Shown in pieces: positions 42,104-52,879 of a DNA stretch of 64,000 nt; within the stretch, counting starts at the first letter, position 1; every line of letters starts with the position of its first letter. The translations under genes were made by a program, and so were the position numbers. The DNA is from Parastagonospora avenae f. sp. tritici 18332-5 (taxonomy: Eukaryota; Ascomycota; Dothideomycetes; Pleosporales; Phaeosphaeriaceae): the NCBI GenBank assembly GCA_022559985.1, contig JAFJTR010000111.1, positions 1-64,000 of the forward strand, read 5' to 3'. The notes under the pieces are model-generated. The model saw only the letters and a program-made list of their open reading frames with translations, had not been told where the DNA came from and searched no databases.

Positions 42104-44982
42104 TGGAGCGTCGAGTTGTGCAGTTCGTATCGATGATGTTTTTCATGCTAGTCTCAGCCGGGGCTTAGTGCCGAGAGTATCGTTGTACTCTCCCTCCGTC
42201 GCTTACTATGGGATGAGAGACACATAGATTGTCAGTCTTTATCAAAAGATCATTTCACCAGGTCTGACGTGTAAGCTCAACTAACAGAAAAGGTATGAAC
42301 GAATGTGTAAGTGTATCTGACATTGGCTAATGTTTTCGGAACAACTATGGAGTTGGTGTTATTAGGCGTCAAGGAGAAAATGCTTGTACTGCATCGTCCC
42401 TATGGAGAGGCTGGGAGCTTCGACCCTACCACAGATTTCTTTTCTCGACCCGAACTCATCACTTTATCTTGTCCCTCGCCCTGTCCATAACTCCAACTGT
42501 CGCAATAGCCAACGCAACCAAAAATTGCCCCACGAGACCTACACCGCAGCAGCAGTGATCGCGGTCGACTTGATTCTCACAGCACATATGGAGAATTTGT
42601 GAGATATTGACAGTTGGAATTTGCGTTTCAAGAGTGGAAGTCGTTTTGCGCGAAGGCGGAAAGGTATGGTGGAAATTGGGAAGGACGGATGAGCAGGAGG
42701 TGGAGATGTTGAGAAAGATGTATGAGAAAGAGATGAACACATATGCGTATACCTAGTTAGTCATATAGATGAGATCGGAGCGCTGTGTCAGTGACGTTTC
42801 GCTCGCACGTGCAGTTTGCGATGTCGCGTTCGTTCAAAGAGCGTGCTGGCAGGTAGTTAATACTAAATGAGATCCATATTCAGTATTGCAATCGTCGGCG
42901 TAGTTACGACCATATTGCGTCGATCAATACACTTGCATCTCGACTATAAAACGATGTGGTGATACTAAGTTTTACAGCGTATCGATGTTCGTGGTGTCGC
43001 GACTGCCAATAGGGTTCGTGGTGACGTACCGGTAACAGGGCAAACATTCGAGAGGTGGGGCTGACACCCACCTCACCGCTTATCCTAACTTCACCCCTGC
43101 GACCTACCGCCTCGCCGAAGCAGCCTCGCGAACCCCGTCTTCATCTCGTTTCGTTTGCGATCAATGCGACAGCCATACAGATAGAGATGTACAAATTGTG
43201 AGTTCATTGTTTGGGACCGCGAACACTTCGCGGACACTGTCTCCAGCTGGGGCGGAGTAAGGCGTTCTTCGTGGCAAACGCCTGCACCAAGCGAAGAGCT
43301 TGACCCTCTCGGGAGATATTATTTACGCCCCTGGTGATGCCAGCATACCATGGGAGGGGAAAATACCACAGCTGTCCAAGGAGTAGCGATCGTATTCCTG
43401 TCTGCTCAGCTTGGTCGTTAGGCGCTTGTCCTGTGGCCCCCATCGGTACCAGTCAGTAGCAGAAGCAGTTCGACCTGATTCTCCTACTCCAATTCACGGT
43501 GCCGCCAATCGCTTCGCGCGTGGTCTAATTATGCACCCATGGCTTCTGGAGTCATTGCCCACCTGGATCACGATTGGTCAGAACCTGCAGAAGAACGGTG
43601 AGATATGAGGAATCGCGCATGCAGGTGAATGCAGTGCCGTTCCATAGGGCTGATTACTAGATATAATATTATGGGTCTCTTTTGATGACGAAGCTGGAAG
43701 GATGGCATGGACGTCCGAGAGCCGCATCGTCTGAACGTTGCGCGAAATTTGACACAGCCGCTATCGGTACTGGCCTTCGGCTTGGTGTAACCACGAGCTG
43801 CTGCCGATGTCCTCGCAAAAGCAGACAATGCAGACACAGCCATGTCCGATGGCTGCGAATAGCATCAACCTTAGTATCAAGGATGTCCCAAGAAGACGTT
43901 CTTTCTTGGGAGATTCTCCGCTGACGGTTGGAAGCCAATCATGTGAACCTGGTGTACCACAGCTTTTCGACTGGCGCACCTCGGGTTGGAGTCGGGATCG
44001 AAAGCCACGACTTCATTATCCGTTCGCTCGAATGGACTGCTTACGTGGGGACCATGGTCCTTCTTGGAATCATCGAAGTGTCATTTTCGGCTACTTCTCA
44101 TTTCGACTCATAATCGGACTAACCGTGTTAACTCTCTGAGCGCTAGATGTTGCTATAGCCGTTCTTCAGAATTGGAGTTGGCAAGGCTGAAACGTTGTCG
44201 CACGACACCTCGGAAGAGCCAACTTCAGGTGATGCAGTGTCACCATCTGCATCGTTTTATCGACTGATCGCCCGTATCGCTGAACAGCTGCGCTGCTACC
44301 CTGCGGTATCTTCCGTGCTCGAGAACCCGCCGATATGTTGAGTAATTCTGTGCTGTATGACATGCACAGTAATATGGGTGAAGGGAAAACTTCTTCTTCC
44401 CCGAGCAACATACAACACGGCCGTCATGGGACAGCATGCGACCATCGAGTCGGTCAAGCTGTCTGCGATGGTACGTTCCTTCCGGGCTTAGCGAGCCGCC
44501 CCCAGGCGGATTCAGCCAGACGCATGGGTTTCTCACCCGTCTACGACGAACCACGAGTCCACCTTGCAGCGATGCAGCTCATCACAATAATCTCATTCGT
44601 CCAACGCGTGCATCTACAGCTAGACATGGACGCGGCTGCATCTTGGCATGCCGACCTTCCTTCTCTCTGTCCGCCTTTTTGAGATTAACTCAATCGTCTC
44701 TCCAACTTGGTCGGGTCGTCCGCGGGATGCTGATTCGCGGAGCCAGTATAGCGGGGTCCCAGCGGCTGTGCCGAGCAGCGCCCTCGTGTCTTACCGCCCC
44801 ACTGTTCTTCTTACTGCTCTAAACATACCTCATCATCGACATGGGCTGGGGGAGCTTCAGATGGGGGCTGAAAAGTCGCATCCCCATCCCGAATACTTTA
44901 TATTCTACCTCTGGGCCCACAATGGACGCCCTACGCTCTGTGCAGATCTCGAAGCCCTTGAGCTCTTTGGCAAATCGTGATC
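42104..44982. other. 2.9-kb region with only uncertain frames
   Basis: A plus-strand frame at 43682-44113 reads on through one TGA (43922-43924) into LEANHVNLVYHSFSTGAPRV and a hydrophobic stretch (WTAYVGTMVLLGIIEVSF), so it may be a decayed membrane-protein gene. Other frames (42384-42602, 44335-44980) have no motif. No LTR-like unit was found. The last 300 bases are the promoter side of the protease gene. Confidence 0.35.
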
Positions 44983-47900
44983 ATGGACTCTCAGGGCACC
45001 CACGAATTCATTAACATTACCAAACCTCATTCCAGACCTCACTCGAGAGCTCCGAGTATGATGCAGGACCAACACGTAGCCATACCAGCCACAGCTACCG
45101 CCATGGCCTCTCGTTCTCGCCTACCCGCTCGCAAGCATGCACCTCAGCAGAGCATTAACGACTTCTGGGCCAAGTTCACCACGAAATACCCTGGGAAGAT
45201 CTTTACCATCTTACCAGATAATCTTTATGCCAAGAGAGCAGCTGCACATGCTCCGAAAGGCTCGATACCGGGTGTCAACGCCCTTGCGTCCTACGAGCAA
45301 GCTGTCGACTCGTGCAGGAACAAAGTCGCGAAGATCGTCAAAGAGTGCCGTCGCCTGAACCAAAAGTACCGTGATCCGCATTTCGATATTGAAGCCGACT
45401 TCAAGCGATCGCAGGCTTTGCCAGACACGCCCGCCGACTGCCTTACAGGATTGGACAAGGATCAATCTGAATTTCAGCCCATGTCTGTCAAACGTGTAGA
45501 GGTAGGTTGAGACACCTGAGACTTCTGTGCAGCGCTAACAAGATCTCAGGATATTTTCGACAAGCCGCAATTCTATATCGGAGGCGCGACCGCGAACGAT
45601 GTGCGACAAGGAAATGACGGCGATTGTTGGTTCATGGCAGCGCTTGCCACCATAAGCAATAAGGAGGAGTTGATACAGCGAGTCTGCGTTGCTCGTGATG
45701 AACAGGTCGGCGTTTACGGTTTCGTATTCCACCGAGGTAAGCACGGACTTTAGTACCACGATGAGCTCGAGCTTACTATTACACAGATGGCGAGTGGATC
45801 TCCGAAGTCATTGACGATAAGCTTTACCTCATCAAGGAAGATTTCGATGAGGCTAAGATCGAGCGATACCATTGGCTGGAGCTACAGAACCGGAAGACAC
45901 CAGAGGAAGAGTATCGCATGGTTATGCAGACCGGCTCAAGAGCGCTCTACTTTGCGCAGTGCAGTGATCCTAATGAGACATGGCTGCCATTGCTCGAGAA
46001 AGCATTTGCGAAAGCTCACGGGGATTACTCGGCGATTGACGGGGGCTTCGTCGGTGAGGGCATCGAAGACCTCACTGGTGGCGTCACTTCAGAGGTATTT
46101 GCTACCGACATTCTCGACAAGAATAAGTTCTGGCGCGAAGAACTGATGAACGTCAATAAAACCTTCTTGTTCGGTTGCGGCCAGATGGGCGGCGCCTATG
46201 GCGAGCGAAGAGGCATCCAGGAGAAGCACGCCTATTCCATCATGGAAGCCCGCGAAATCGACGGCCAGCGTCTATTGAAGTTGCGAAATCCATGGGGCCG
46301 AACAGAATGGACAGGGCGTTGGAGCGATGGTTCCGAAGAGTGGACCCCCGAATGGATGCATAAGCTGAACCATAAGTTTGGCGATGATGGCGTTTTCTGG
46401 ATCTCCTACAATGATCTGCTCCGACACTACCAGCATTTTGATCGCACGCGGCTTTTTGGACCAGAGTGGACTGTTTCTCAGCAATGGACTAGTGTCAATG
46501 TACCCTGGAGCGTGGACTATCTGGACACCAAGTTCAAGATCAGCCTTGCGAAGTCAGGTCCGGTGGTCATCGTCCTCAGCCAACTTGACGATCGTTACTA
46601 TCTTGGCTTGGAAGGGCAGTATGAGTTTAACCTTCAGTTCCGTCTGCATAAAGATGACGAGGAAGAGTACATTGTGCGCAGCAACGGTACTTACTACATG
46701 AAGCGGTCGGTCTCAACAGAGCTCGACCTGGAAGCTGGCGAATACACTGTCTTGATGAAGATAAAAGCCACGCGTGTGCCAAATCCTACGCCTAATGAGG
46801 TCATTAGAACCACATGCGTAAAGCGACGCGAAAAACTCCTGGCCACTGGTCTCTCGTATGACTTGGCTCATGCCAAAGGTCAATTCCGTGAGCAGGAAAA
46901 AGAAAAGATCCAGCGCCAAAAAGAGCAGAAGCGCGAGCGGAAGAAGGCTGAATTGAAGAGCTCACACGAGCAGCGCAAGAAGCTACGTAGGAAGGCTAAA
47001 CTTCGTGAGCAAAAGAAGGCTGCTAAGGAAACACGCAAGATGAACAGGACTGGTGGCGAAATGCGGGAAGTTGAAGAAAGGCTCCAGGAATTGTCTGGTC
47101 TCGGTATCAACGTTGAAGATCAACAGCCTGCCGGTGAGGATGAAGCCAAGCCGACGCACCCTGCTGTAGCGAGACATCACCGCGCTGCCAGCACCGGCGC
47201 TATTCGCGAGCGTTCTGCTAGCCCTGGCGGTGGCTTTCAAGGGCGAGGCGGATACAACAAAGGCGTTGATGCCTATAATTCAACTCTGCCAGGGGTCTTG
47301 CAAGGTCGCGGTGGATATAATCGCGAGGCCCAGCCGTCGTCCACAAGCGAAGGATTACAGGGTCGTGGTGGCTACAATCATAGCTCTCAGAGCACTCCTG
47401 CCTCTACTGGCCAAGGCTTTCACGGCCGTGGCGGCTACAACCAGAACATACCCGGGGACTTTCAGGGCAGGGGAGGCTACAATCAGAACATGCCTGGTGA
47501 CCTTCACGGTAGAGGAGGCTACAATCAAAATATGCCTGGCGAGCTCCAGGGCCGGGGCGGCTACAACACTGAGCTACCCGGCACTTATCAAGGTCGAGAT
47601 GAATACAGCGGCCGAGGTGGGTACAACGAGGGTGCGACCACAGAGTCTCCCATCCCGACAACAATGACAGAAGACTTCCGCCCTGGAACACCATCGCAAC
47701 GGACGTATAGCCCACGCCCAGAGCGGGGTAGCTTGATGCCCGGCCGCAAAGCGACTCTGACCCCGATTCCAGGCCTACGGCCAGGCATTCAGGTTACCCG
47801 TGGTCGCGGCATTAGCATCAGCTCGAACCGTGCTCACCACGGCATGTACTCGCCTGACCCTTACTCTGACGACTCTTCATGGGATTCTGAGATTGATGGC

Positions 47901-48368
47901 CCGTCCTCACTCGACTCCGGTATGTCATCTGATGAGGACGAAGCTCGCTGCGTCCAGGCTGAGCGCCAACGTCCCCAGTACTTCTGGTACAACGGCGCAC
48001 GTTTCCCCTTCGTTGAGGACGAAGATGAGTTCGAGCGCGACCCATGGAATGCTGTCGCTGTTGTTGGTCTTCGTGTCTTCTCCAAGGACAACACCGATGT
48101 CACTATCGAGGTTGTCAACAGCGAGACTGAGAGGTCGCAGAAGAAGGAAGGCGACGATTGTAGCGTCATGAGTATGTCTACTGTTAGACGCAAGCACAAA
48201 GAGCTAGATGTCGACGATAGTGCTGCTGATGCTACAAGCCCTATGCGCACTCGAAACACCGGCTTGGAAGACGAACTCAGGACCAGAGCCGAAGAGGCGG
48301 AAGCCGTCAGCCATGTCGGCACCGCGCCTGCTGGATCCGAAAGGAACAGGCAAGGTACCTTGTCATGA
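44983..48368 (+). CDS. Calpain-like cysteine protease with GRGGYN tandem repeats
   Basis: Three exons (44983-45501, 45550-45736, 45787-48368; introns of 48 and 50 bases) encode 1095 residues. The calpain catalytic domain spans about residues 170-450 with the three expected active-site positions: Cys199 in QGNDGDCWFMAAL, His about 383 in EKHAYSI, and Asn about 403 in RNPWGRTEWTG. A C2-like/domain III part follows (KFKISLAKSGPVVIVLSQLD). After that come a long basic coiled coil (EKEKIQRQKEQKRERKKAEL), a Gly/Tyr/Asn repeat region with eight GRGGYN units, and an acidic tail with FWYNGARFPFVEDEDEFERD. Fungal calpain-like proteases act in the cytosol or nucleus, for example in pH signalling (PalB), but this domain layout differs from PalB. 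There is no microtubule-interacting N-terminal domain. The gene looks intact. Confidence 0.88.
47230..47634 (+). repeat. Coding tandem repeat, GRGGYN units
   Basis: Within the protease gene, eight exact GRGGYN copies (plus a degenerate GRDEY) occur, spaced 13-24 codons apart. The central copies form a 14-residue unit of the type GRGGYNQNMPGDLH. Codons differ between copies, so the protein unit is better conserved than the DNA, which argues for selection on the peptide. Tyr/Gly/Asn/Arg-rich repeats of this kind are often low-complexity, phase-separating or RNA-contacting segments. Confidence 0.8.
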
Positions 48369-48789
48369 GTGCTGTCTTGATTGTACACGAGCAGCGTCGA
48401 CACGGAGGAATAAATTGCTTCTAGACCATTTCTTTCGTTGCATTTACTTCTCTGATATATTGTCAAAAATAGAGTTCCCTGGAGTCTGCTGTGTTGCGAG
48501 CGAGTGAATTGCAATACCCCACCTGTCATTATCACGTATTGGTCAGATCTCAATTCCGCTTTTTCCATGTCTAGATGAGCAATGTCGCAATGCATACAAT
48601 TTCCGAGTCTCAATGAAACACACTTTTATTTATTCGTATACTAACGGCGCGAAAATGTGCAAACAAAACTATCAAGTCATCAGTCTCTCAATGTCGCGGT
48701 GAAACACAAAACATCTCCCTCTTCTCCTCCATGACAACGCAGCCAAGTGTGCGCGGTACTTTCCGTCCTCGCTTGCCCTACAACTCTCT
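48369..48789. other. Convergent intergenic region
   Basis: The protease and the next locus end toward each other. No frame or repeat of interest was seen. Confidence 0.4.
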
Positions 48790-51076
48790 TCACAACCACT
48801 TATATCCACTCTTCTTCCTCCAAAGATCAATTTGCAAGCGGCCATCATCCTCAGCCTCACAGATGGTGTTGCCAGCAGCCAACTGGGTGTCCACATTGAG
48901 GGGGCGGGAGACGGCATTGGGAGCGAAGAGAGGGGTCTCGGCGAGGTTTTCGAACCTGTTCTTGTTCTCGTCCTTGTTGGAGGCAGATGGGGCGGGGGAC
49001 GGGGAGCGGACGCGCTCGACTGCGGGCTGCTTCTTTGCGGCGGAACGGCCAGGCGCGTCGTCGTTGTCTTGGAGAAGGGGCTGCTTTCACTTGCTCTCGG
49101 TCTTCTTCGTGCCTGGTGCGTCGGCCTCGTCGTCGTCCTTGATCAGGGGCTGTTTACCCTTGCCTTTGGTCTTCTTCGCAACAGGTGCGTGCGCGACGTC
49201 GTCCTCATCATCGTTGTAGGCTGTTTGCCCTTGGCAGCGACCTTTCTGGCGTCCTTGCCCTTTCCCTTGCGAGACACCCGCTTCTTCGGTGCTAGAGTCG
49301 GGTCTGGTGCCTTTCGCGCTCGAAGGTTGTACTTGTGGTGGACGCGCGTGACTGACGCTGCGGACGCCTCGCCATCCTCGTTAGGACGACACTTCTTCGC
49401 GCCCTTGGTCTCGAAGTCGACGTCGGCCCCACGCTTGCGGGAGCGCTTTCTTGGGAGCTGGCTTGGGCTCATCATACGCGTTGAGAACGTCTTCGTCGAC
49501 GACTGCCACTTCATCTTCGATAGTCACCGCCATTTCGTCTTCGATGACCTCTGGTTCATCGACAATAGTCTCTGCCCAGTCACCCTCCTCCCTAGGGACA
49601 TCTTCCTTCCACTCCGCGATCTTCGCACGATCGAGGATCTTGTACGAATCGCGAGCCTCGGCCATGATGTCCTTTTCATGCCTCTTGGCGTACTTGTGAT
49701 AACCCGTGGCATGGAGCTCGAGTCGATACTCTCCCAATGGCATTTCAGCCCATACTGCCGTCTCAAAAGTGATGAGAGCTTGTTCTGCCTCGTGCAAGAC
49801 GATTGAGAGCTTCTCACCCTCTTTCAGGTATGGGTATGTGAAGTCGTCGGCGTACTCGTGGTTAGTTGCGGTGCGCCCGGCTTCGTTCTGCTGGGCGACA
49901 TATCGCGCGAGGAGGATCTAATAGCTGTTGCGGTGAGCTTCGCTAGCCTCACGTGCGACGTTAGTGGCCCTTTCGATGGACTCATTTTTCTCTTTGCGCT
50001 CGATTTGAGCGGCTTCTTGCGACTCGGTGGGCGGCTCTACCGGCTGAGCCGCGTCGGCCTGCTGTTGCACGAACTGTTGGAAGGCTTCGTCAACCTCGTC
50101 CTCCTCTTCAAACTCCAGCATCTCCAGCTGGTAAGCTCACGCTTTCGAGCTCGTATTGCTCGTCCTCCCACTCTGGCTCGCCATGGTCGTCATTGAGCAG
50201 GCCGCCGGTAGTGAGGAGGGCGTCTTGCTTGTAGCTAAGCTTGCGCATAGTACTCATCCACATTCGCTCTTCGCTCTTCAGAGTCTCAACCATGGGCTGC
50301 AAGATCGCGCGCTGCTCAGTGTAGAGGTTGCACGCGGCATCGTATGTCAAGAGGTATGTGCGGCACATCTTCCTTTTGGCCTCCAGCGTTTCTTGCTTGC
50401 AACCAGCTTTTGGCTCTTTAATTTCCTTGTCCAACACCTGAATGCTCTTGTTCAAACCTTCGATGTTCCTCTGGGCTTTGTTCATTTGCTTTCGAGCATC
50501 ATTCATCTTTGGCCCATACTCTTTCTTCAGGCCACGGAACCTGCGGCCATTCCTGGCACTGGATTTCATCAGGTTGACGAGCTCGCGATTCGGCATGATC
50601 CCGACGCGATTGAAGCCGTCGACGTATGTTTGCACCATGTTGGAGTCCTCCTCAATGAATGGGTCCTTACAATCCGGTCGGTCGTCCGCGTGCCAGTCCT
50701 CGACGCCGGGGGGACGAGTCTGACACCGCTCGCAATCTTCGTCCCAGCAATTGGTCGCATGGTAGTCGTCGGTCTTGAAGCCATGGCCAGCTGCGCCCTT
50801 GTCTCAGTCTATGCATTCGCAATAGTTGTGGTCTGAGGGGACTGCGGAGGCGTCGTAGTCGCTCATGTCCGCGTCGGAGTGGATTGCAGGGATGTCTTCG
50901 TCGCTCATCTCCACGTCGTGGTCACCAATATCGCTGGCAGGTGCTGCGCCGGTCAATGAGGCATCGAAGGATGAGGGGGCATCGAATGCCAATTGCTCGC
51001 CGTCTGGTGTGTAGCCGAGCCCACTTCCGAAGATGATGGAGCCCGCGGCACCGTCTTCGTCGTTAGTGGATTCCAT
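48790..51076 (-). pseudogene. Long acidic/basic low-complexity gene with three stops and three frameshifts
   Basis: From ATG 51076 (MESTNDEDGAAGSIIFGSGL) protein-like sequence can be followed down to TGA 48790 (...DLWRKKSGYKWL). The path needs an in-frame TGA at 50804-50806 (between CECID and DKGAAGHGFKTDD), a frameshift near 50115-50125, a TAG at 49918-49920 (RNSY|ILLARYVAQQ), frameshifts near 49430 and 49215, and a TGA at 49087-49089 (TESK|KQPLLQDND). The protein would have an acidic N-terminus, a basic coiled coil (NDARKQMNKAQRNIEGLNKS), a middle part (FETAVWAEMPLGEYRLELHA), an acidic patch and a Lys/Arg-rich nuclear tail with repeated KGKQP. TAG at 49918 fits CAG-to-TAG. The family is not recognised. 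Six lesions in 2.3 kb argue for a pseudogene. Confidence 0.6.
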
Positions 51077-51804
51077 ACTGGGTGCGGCGTATTGAAGCGA
51101 TCGGCTGTGTCTGGACTGGTCACTCAACGAAAGGATTGTCTGGGACTCCTTGGAGTGAGTCACTAGTGCGCACGTCGAAGAGTGGCACGAAATGGCAGTC
51201 TCCTTGAATGCTGGGTTGGGGAAAAGCCTTGCACAGCCTGATTGAGAGTAAACGTTCGGCCTCCGTTGTGGGATGGCTATGAAGAGTCTAGGGCAGGCGT
51301 GCTGTCAAGAGAAGGAGGTACTATCGCAGGAGGTGTAGTTGCCGGTTGGTAGAGTAGTCGGCGGGGAACATTGGGGTCGGGGTGGTGGTCGTGCAGGCGC
51401 CGACCATTTCACGTGCTCCCGCAAGTCGTGATTAGGTAAGAAGTGAAAGGCCATGTTCGCGTTGGGAAAAGCAAGCCTATGTATTATGATAGTATGATGA
51501 TCCTGACATTCGCTAACGTTGCATGCGGCACTCGGCACTATAGAGCAACTCATGCTGAAGGGGTCATGTGCTCGTGGGCATGGTAGAGACCAAGAGTCCT
51601 GCTCAAAGCTTCCCAAATCGTCTAGAGACCACTGCATCGCGCTCGCCCTTCTCCATCAAAGACGGTGTCAGTGCCTTCTGAAGGTGTCCGCAGCCCCCCT
51701 GGGTGTCATCACAACAAGCAAGCGTGTTGATACACACCTCCTTTGTGTGGATGGTCTTAAGTTCATGGGCAAGCAGAGCACACGGGTCTCCACGAAGTCT
51801 TGTC
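51077..51804. other. Intergenic
   Basis: Frames on both strands (51305-51637 minus, 51519-51809 plus) lack motifs. The stretch ends at the family-4 LTR. Confidence 0.35.
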
Positions 51805-52023
51805 TGTAACGGGCTGAGCCCTGGATCACATGACTAGGCTGCTAGCCTAGTCGCTTCCTTCCCTTCTATCCCTCACCTTGGTCCTTGCCTCAGCAGCACG
51901 TGGACCGTGCGCGAACAAAAACAACATGGGTTGATAGCCCAAATCTTTCACTTTCTCCTTATCTTGACTGTAAAGAGCATCTGGACTAGGTAGCTGGAAT
52001 ACAGTGCCTACAGACCGTTCACA
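51805..52023 (+). mobile_element. Solo LTR, family 4, copy c (219 bp)
   Basis: Starts TGTAACGGGCTGAGCC and ends ACCGTTCACA, with a perfect duplication TTGTC at 51800-51804 and 52024-52028. Same length as copies a and b. Confidence 0.94.
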
Positions 52024-52231
52024 TTGTCCTGCAGTAGCTCACACAGGGGTCTCTTAGAACATTCGGCCTGTGTTTTATAGGTTCCCTGGTGCAGGTGAAT
52101 CAAGCACCCATCCTAGTTTCTTGAATCTCTCGTTTTAGCGTCCGTCCCCGTCTGTGCCCCCTGACTGCACTTTTTTGCCCGCCGCCTACGACCACTATCG
52201 ATACCACATCCTTCGCCCAGTTGTGAGCATT

Positions 52232-52531
52232 ATGCCAGAAGACGCTTCTGCCAGCTGTGAGAAAGTCATTCCTCATTGCATCGGCAAATATGCTCACACA
52301 TACACCTTCTACGACCTCCAAAAGCTCGCCTGCACTCTAGTCGCATCACTTCCTGTCTTGGACTCAATTACGATCAACAAATACCCTATCGATAGCTTCC
52401 AACGTACAGCCATACATTGCTGGCCGATGCGCGCGGTGATGGACTGCCGCGAGCTGGAAAGGGAGGATTGGGACGCGGTTATTCACGAGGAAGTTGAACT
52501 CTGCCTTACCGACCTTAAAAAAATCAATTAA
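52232..52531 (+). CDS. Small hypothetical protein, possibly a C-terminal remnant
   Basis: The frame from ATG 52232 gives 99 residues (MPEDASASCEKVIPHCIGKY ... TDLKKIN). It stays open upstream to about 52154 without another ATG. The segment KYAHTYTFYDLQKLACTLVA vaguely resembles the end of BTB-domain proteins (YxLAxKYxxxxLxxLA), but the BTB core is absent. It lies 210 bases after a family-4 LTR, so an upstream part may have been lost. Confidence 0.35.
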   Translation: MPEDASASCEKVIPHCIGKYAHTYTFYDLQKLACTLVASLPVLDSITINKYPIDSFQRTAIHCWPMRAVMDCRELEREDWDAVIHEEVELCLTDLKKIN

Positions 52532-52879
52532 GATAGGGTGTTGCAAAGTTGCGACAGAGGCATGCACTGTGCAAGTTTTCAAGGAGGAAGCATTGCTACG
52601 ACAATCATGTGGCCTTGAAAGATGGTCGTACGGCTCCCGGTTCACTGTCGAATCTGGCTTTTCGAACACACGACCTTCCCCTCGTTGCCACCCGGGGCTC
52701 AGCAGGTGGTGCAATGCCTTGTAGCTATACTTGTAGCCATGGCTGGGCTAATCGCCGACATCCTGTTAGTAAGGTGGATACACTAGCAATTTCGAACTCA
52801 TTACATAATGCTGTGAATTGGTACAATAGATATGAGTAAATGCCATTTTCGCAAAACTATAAAACACAAAAGAAACATG
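52532..52879. other. Intergenic
   Basis: No supported gene or repeat. Confidence 0.35.
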
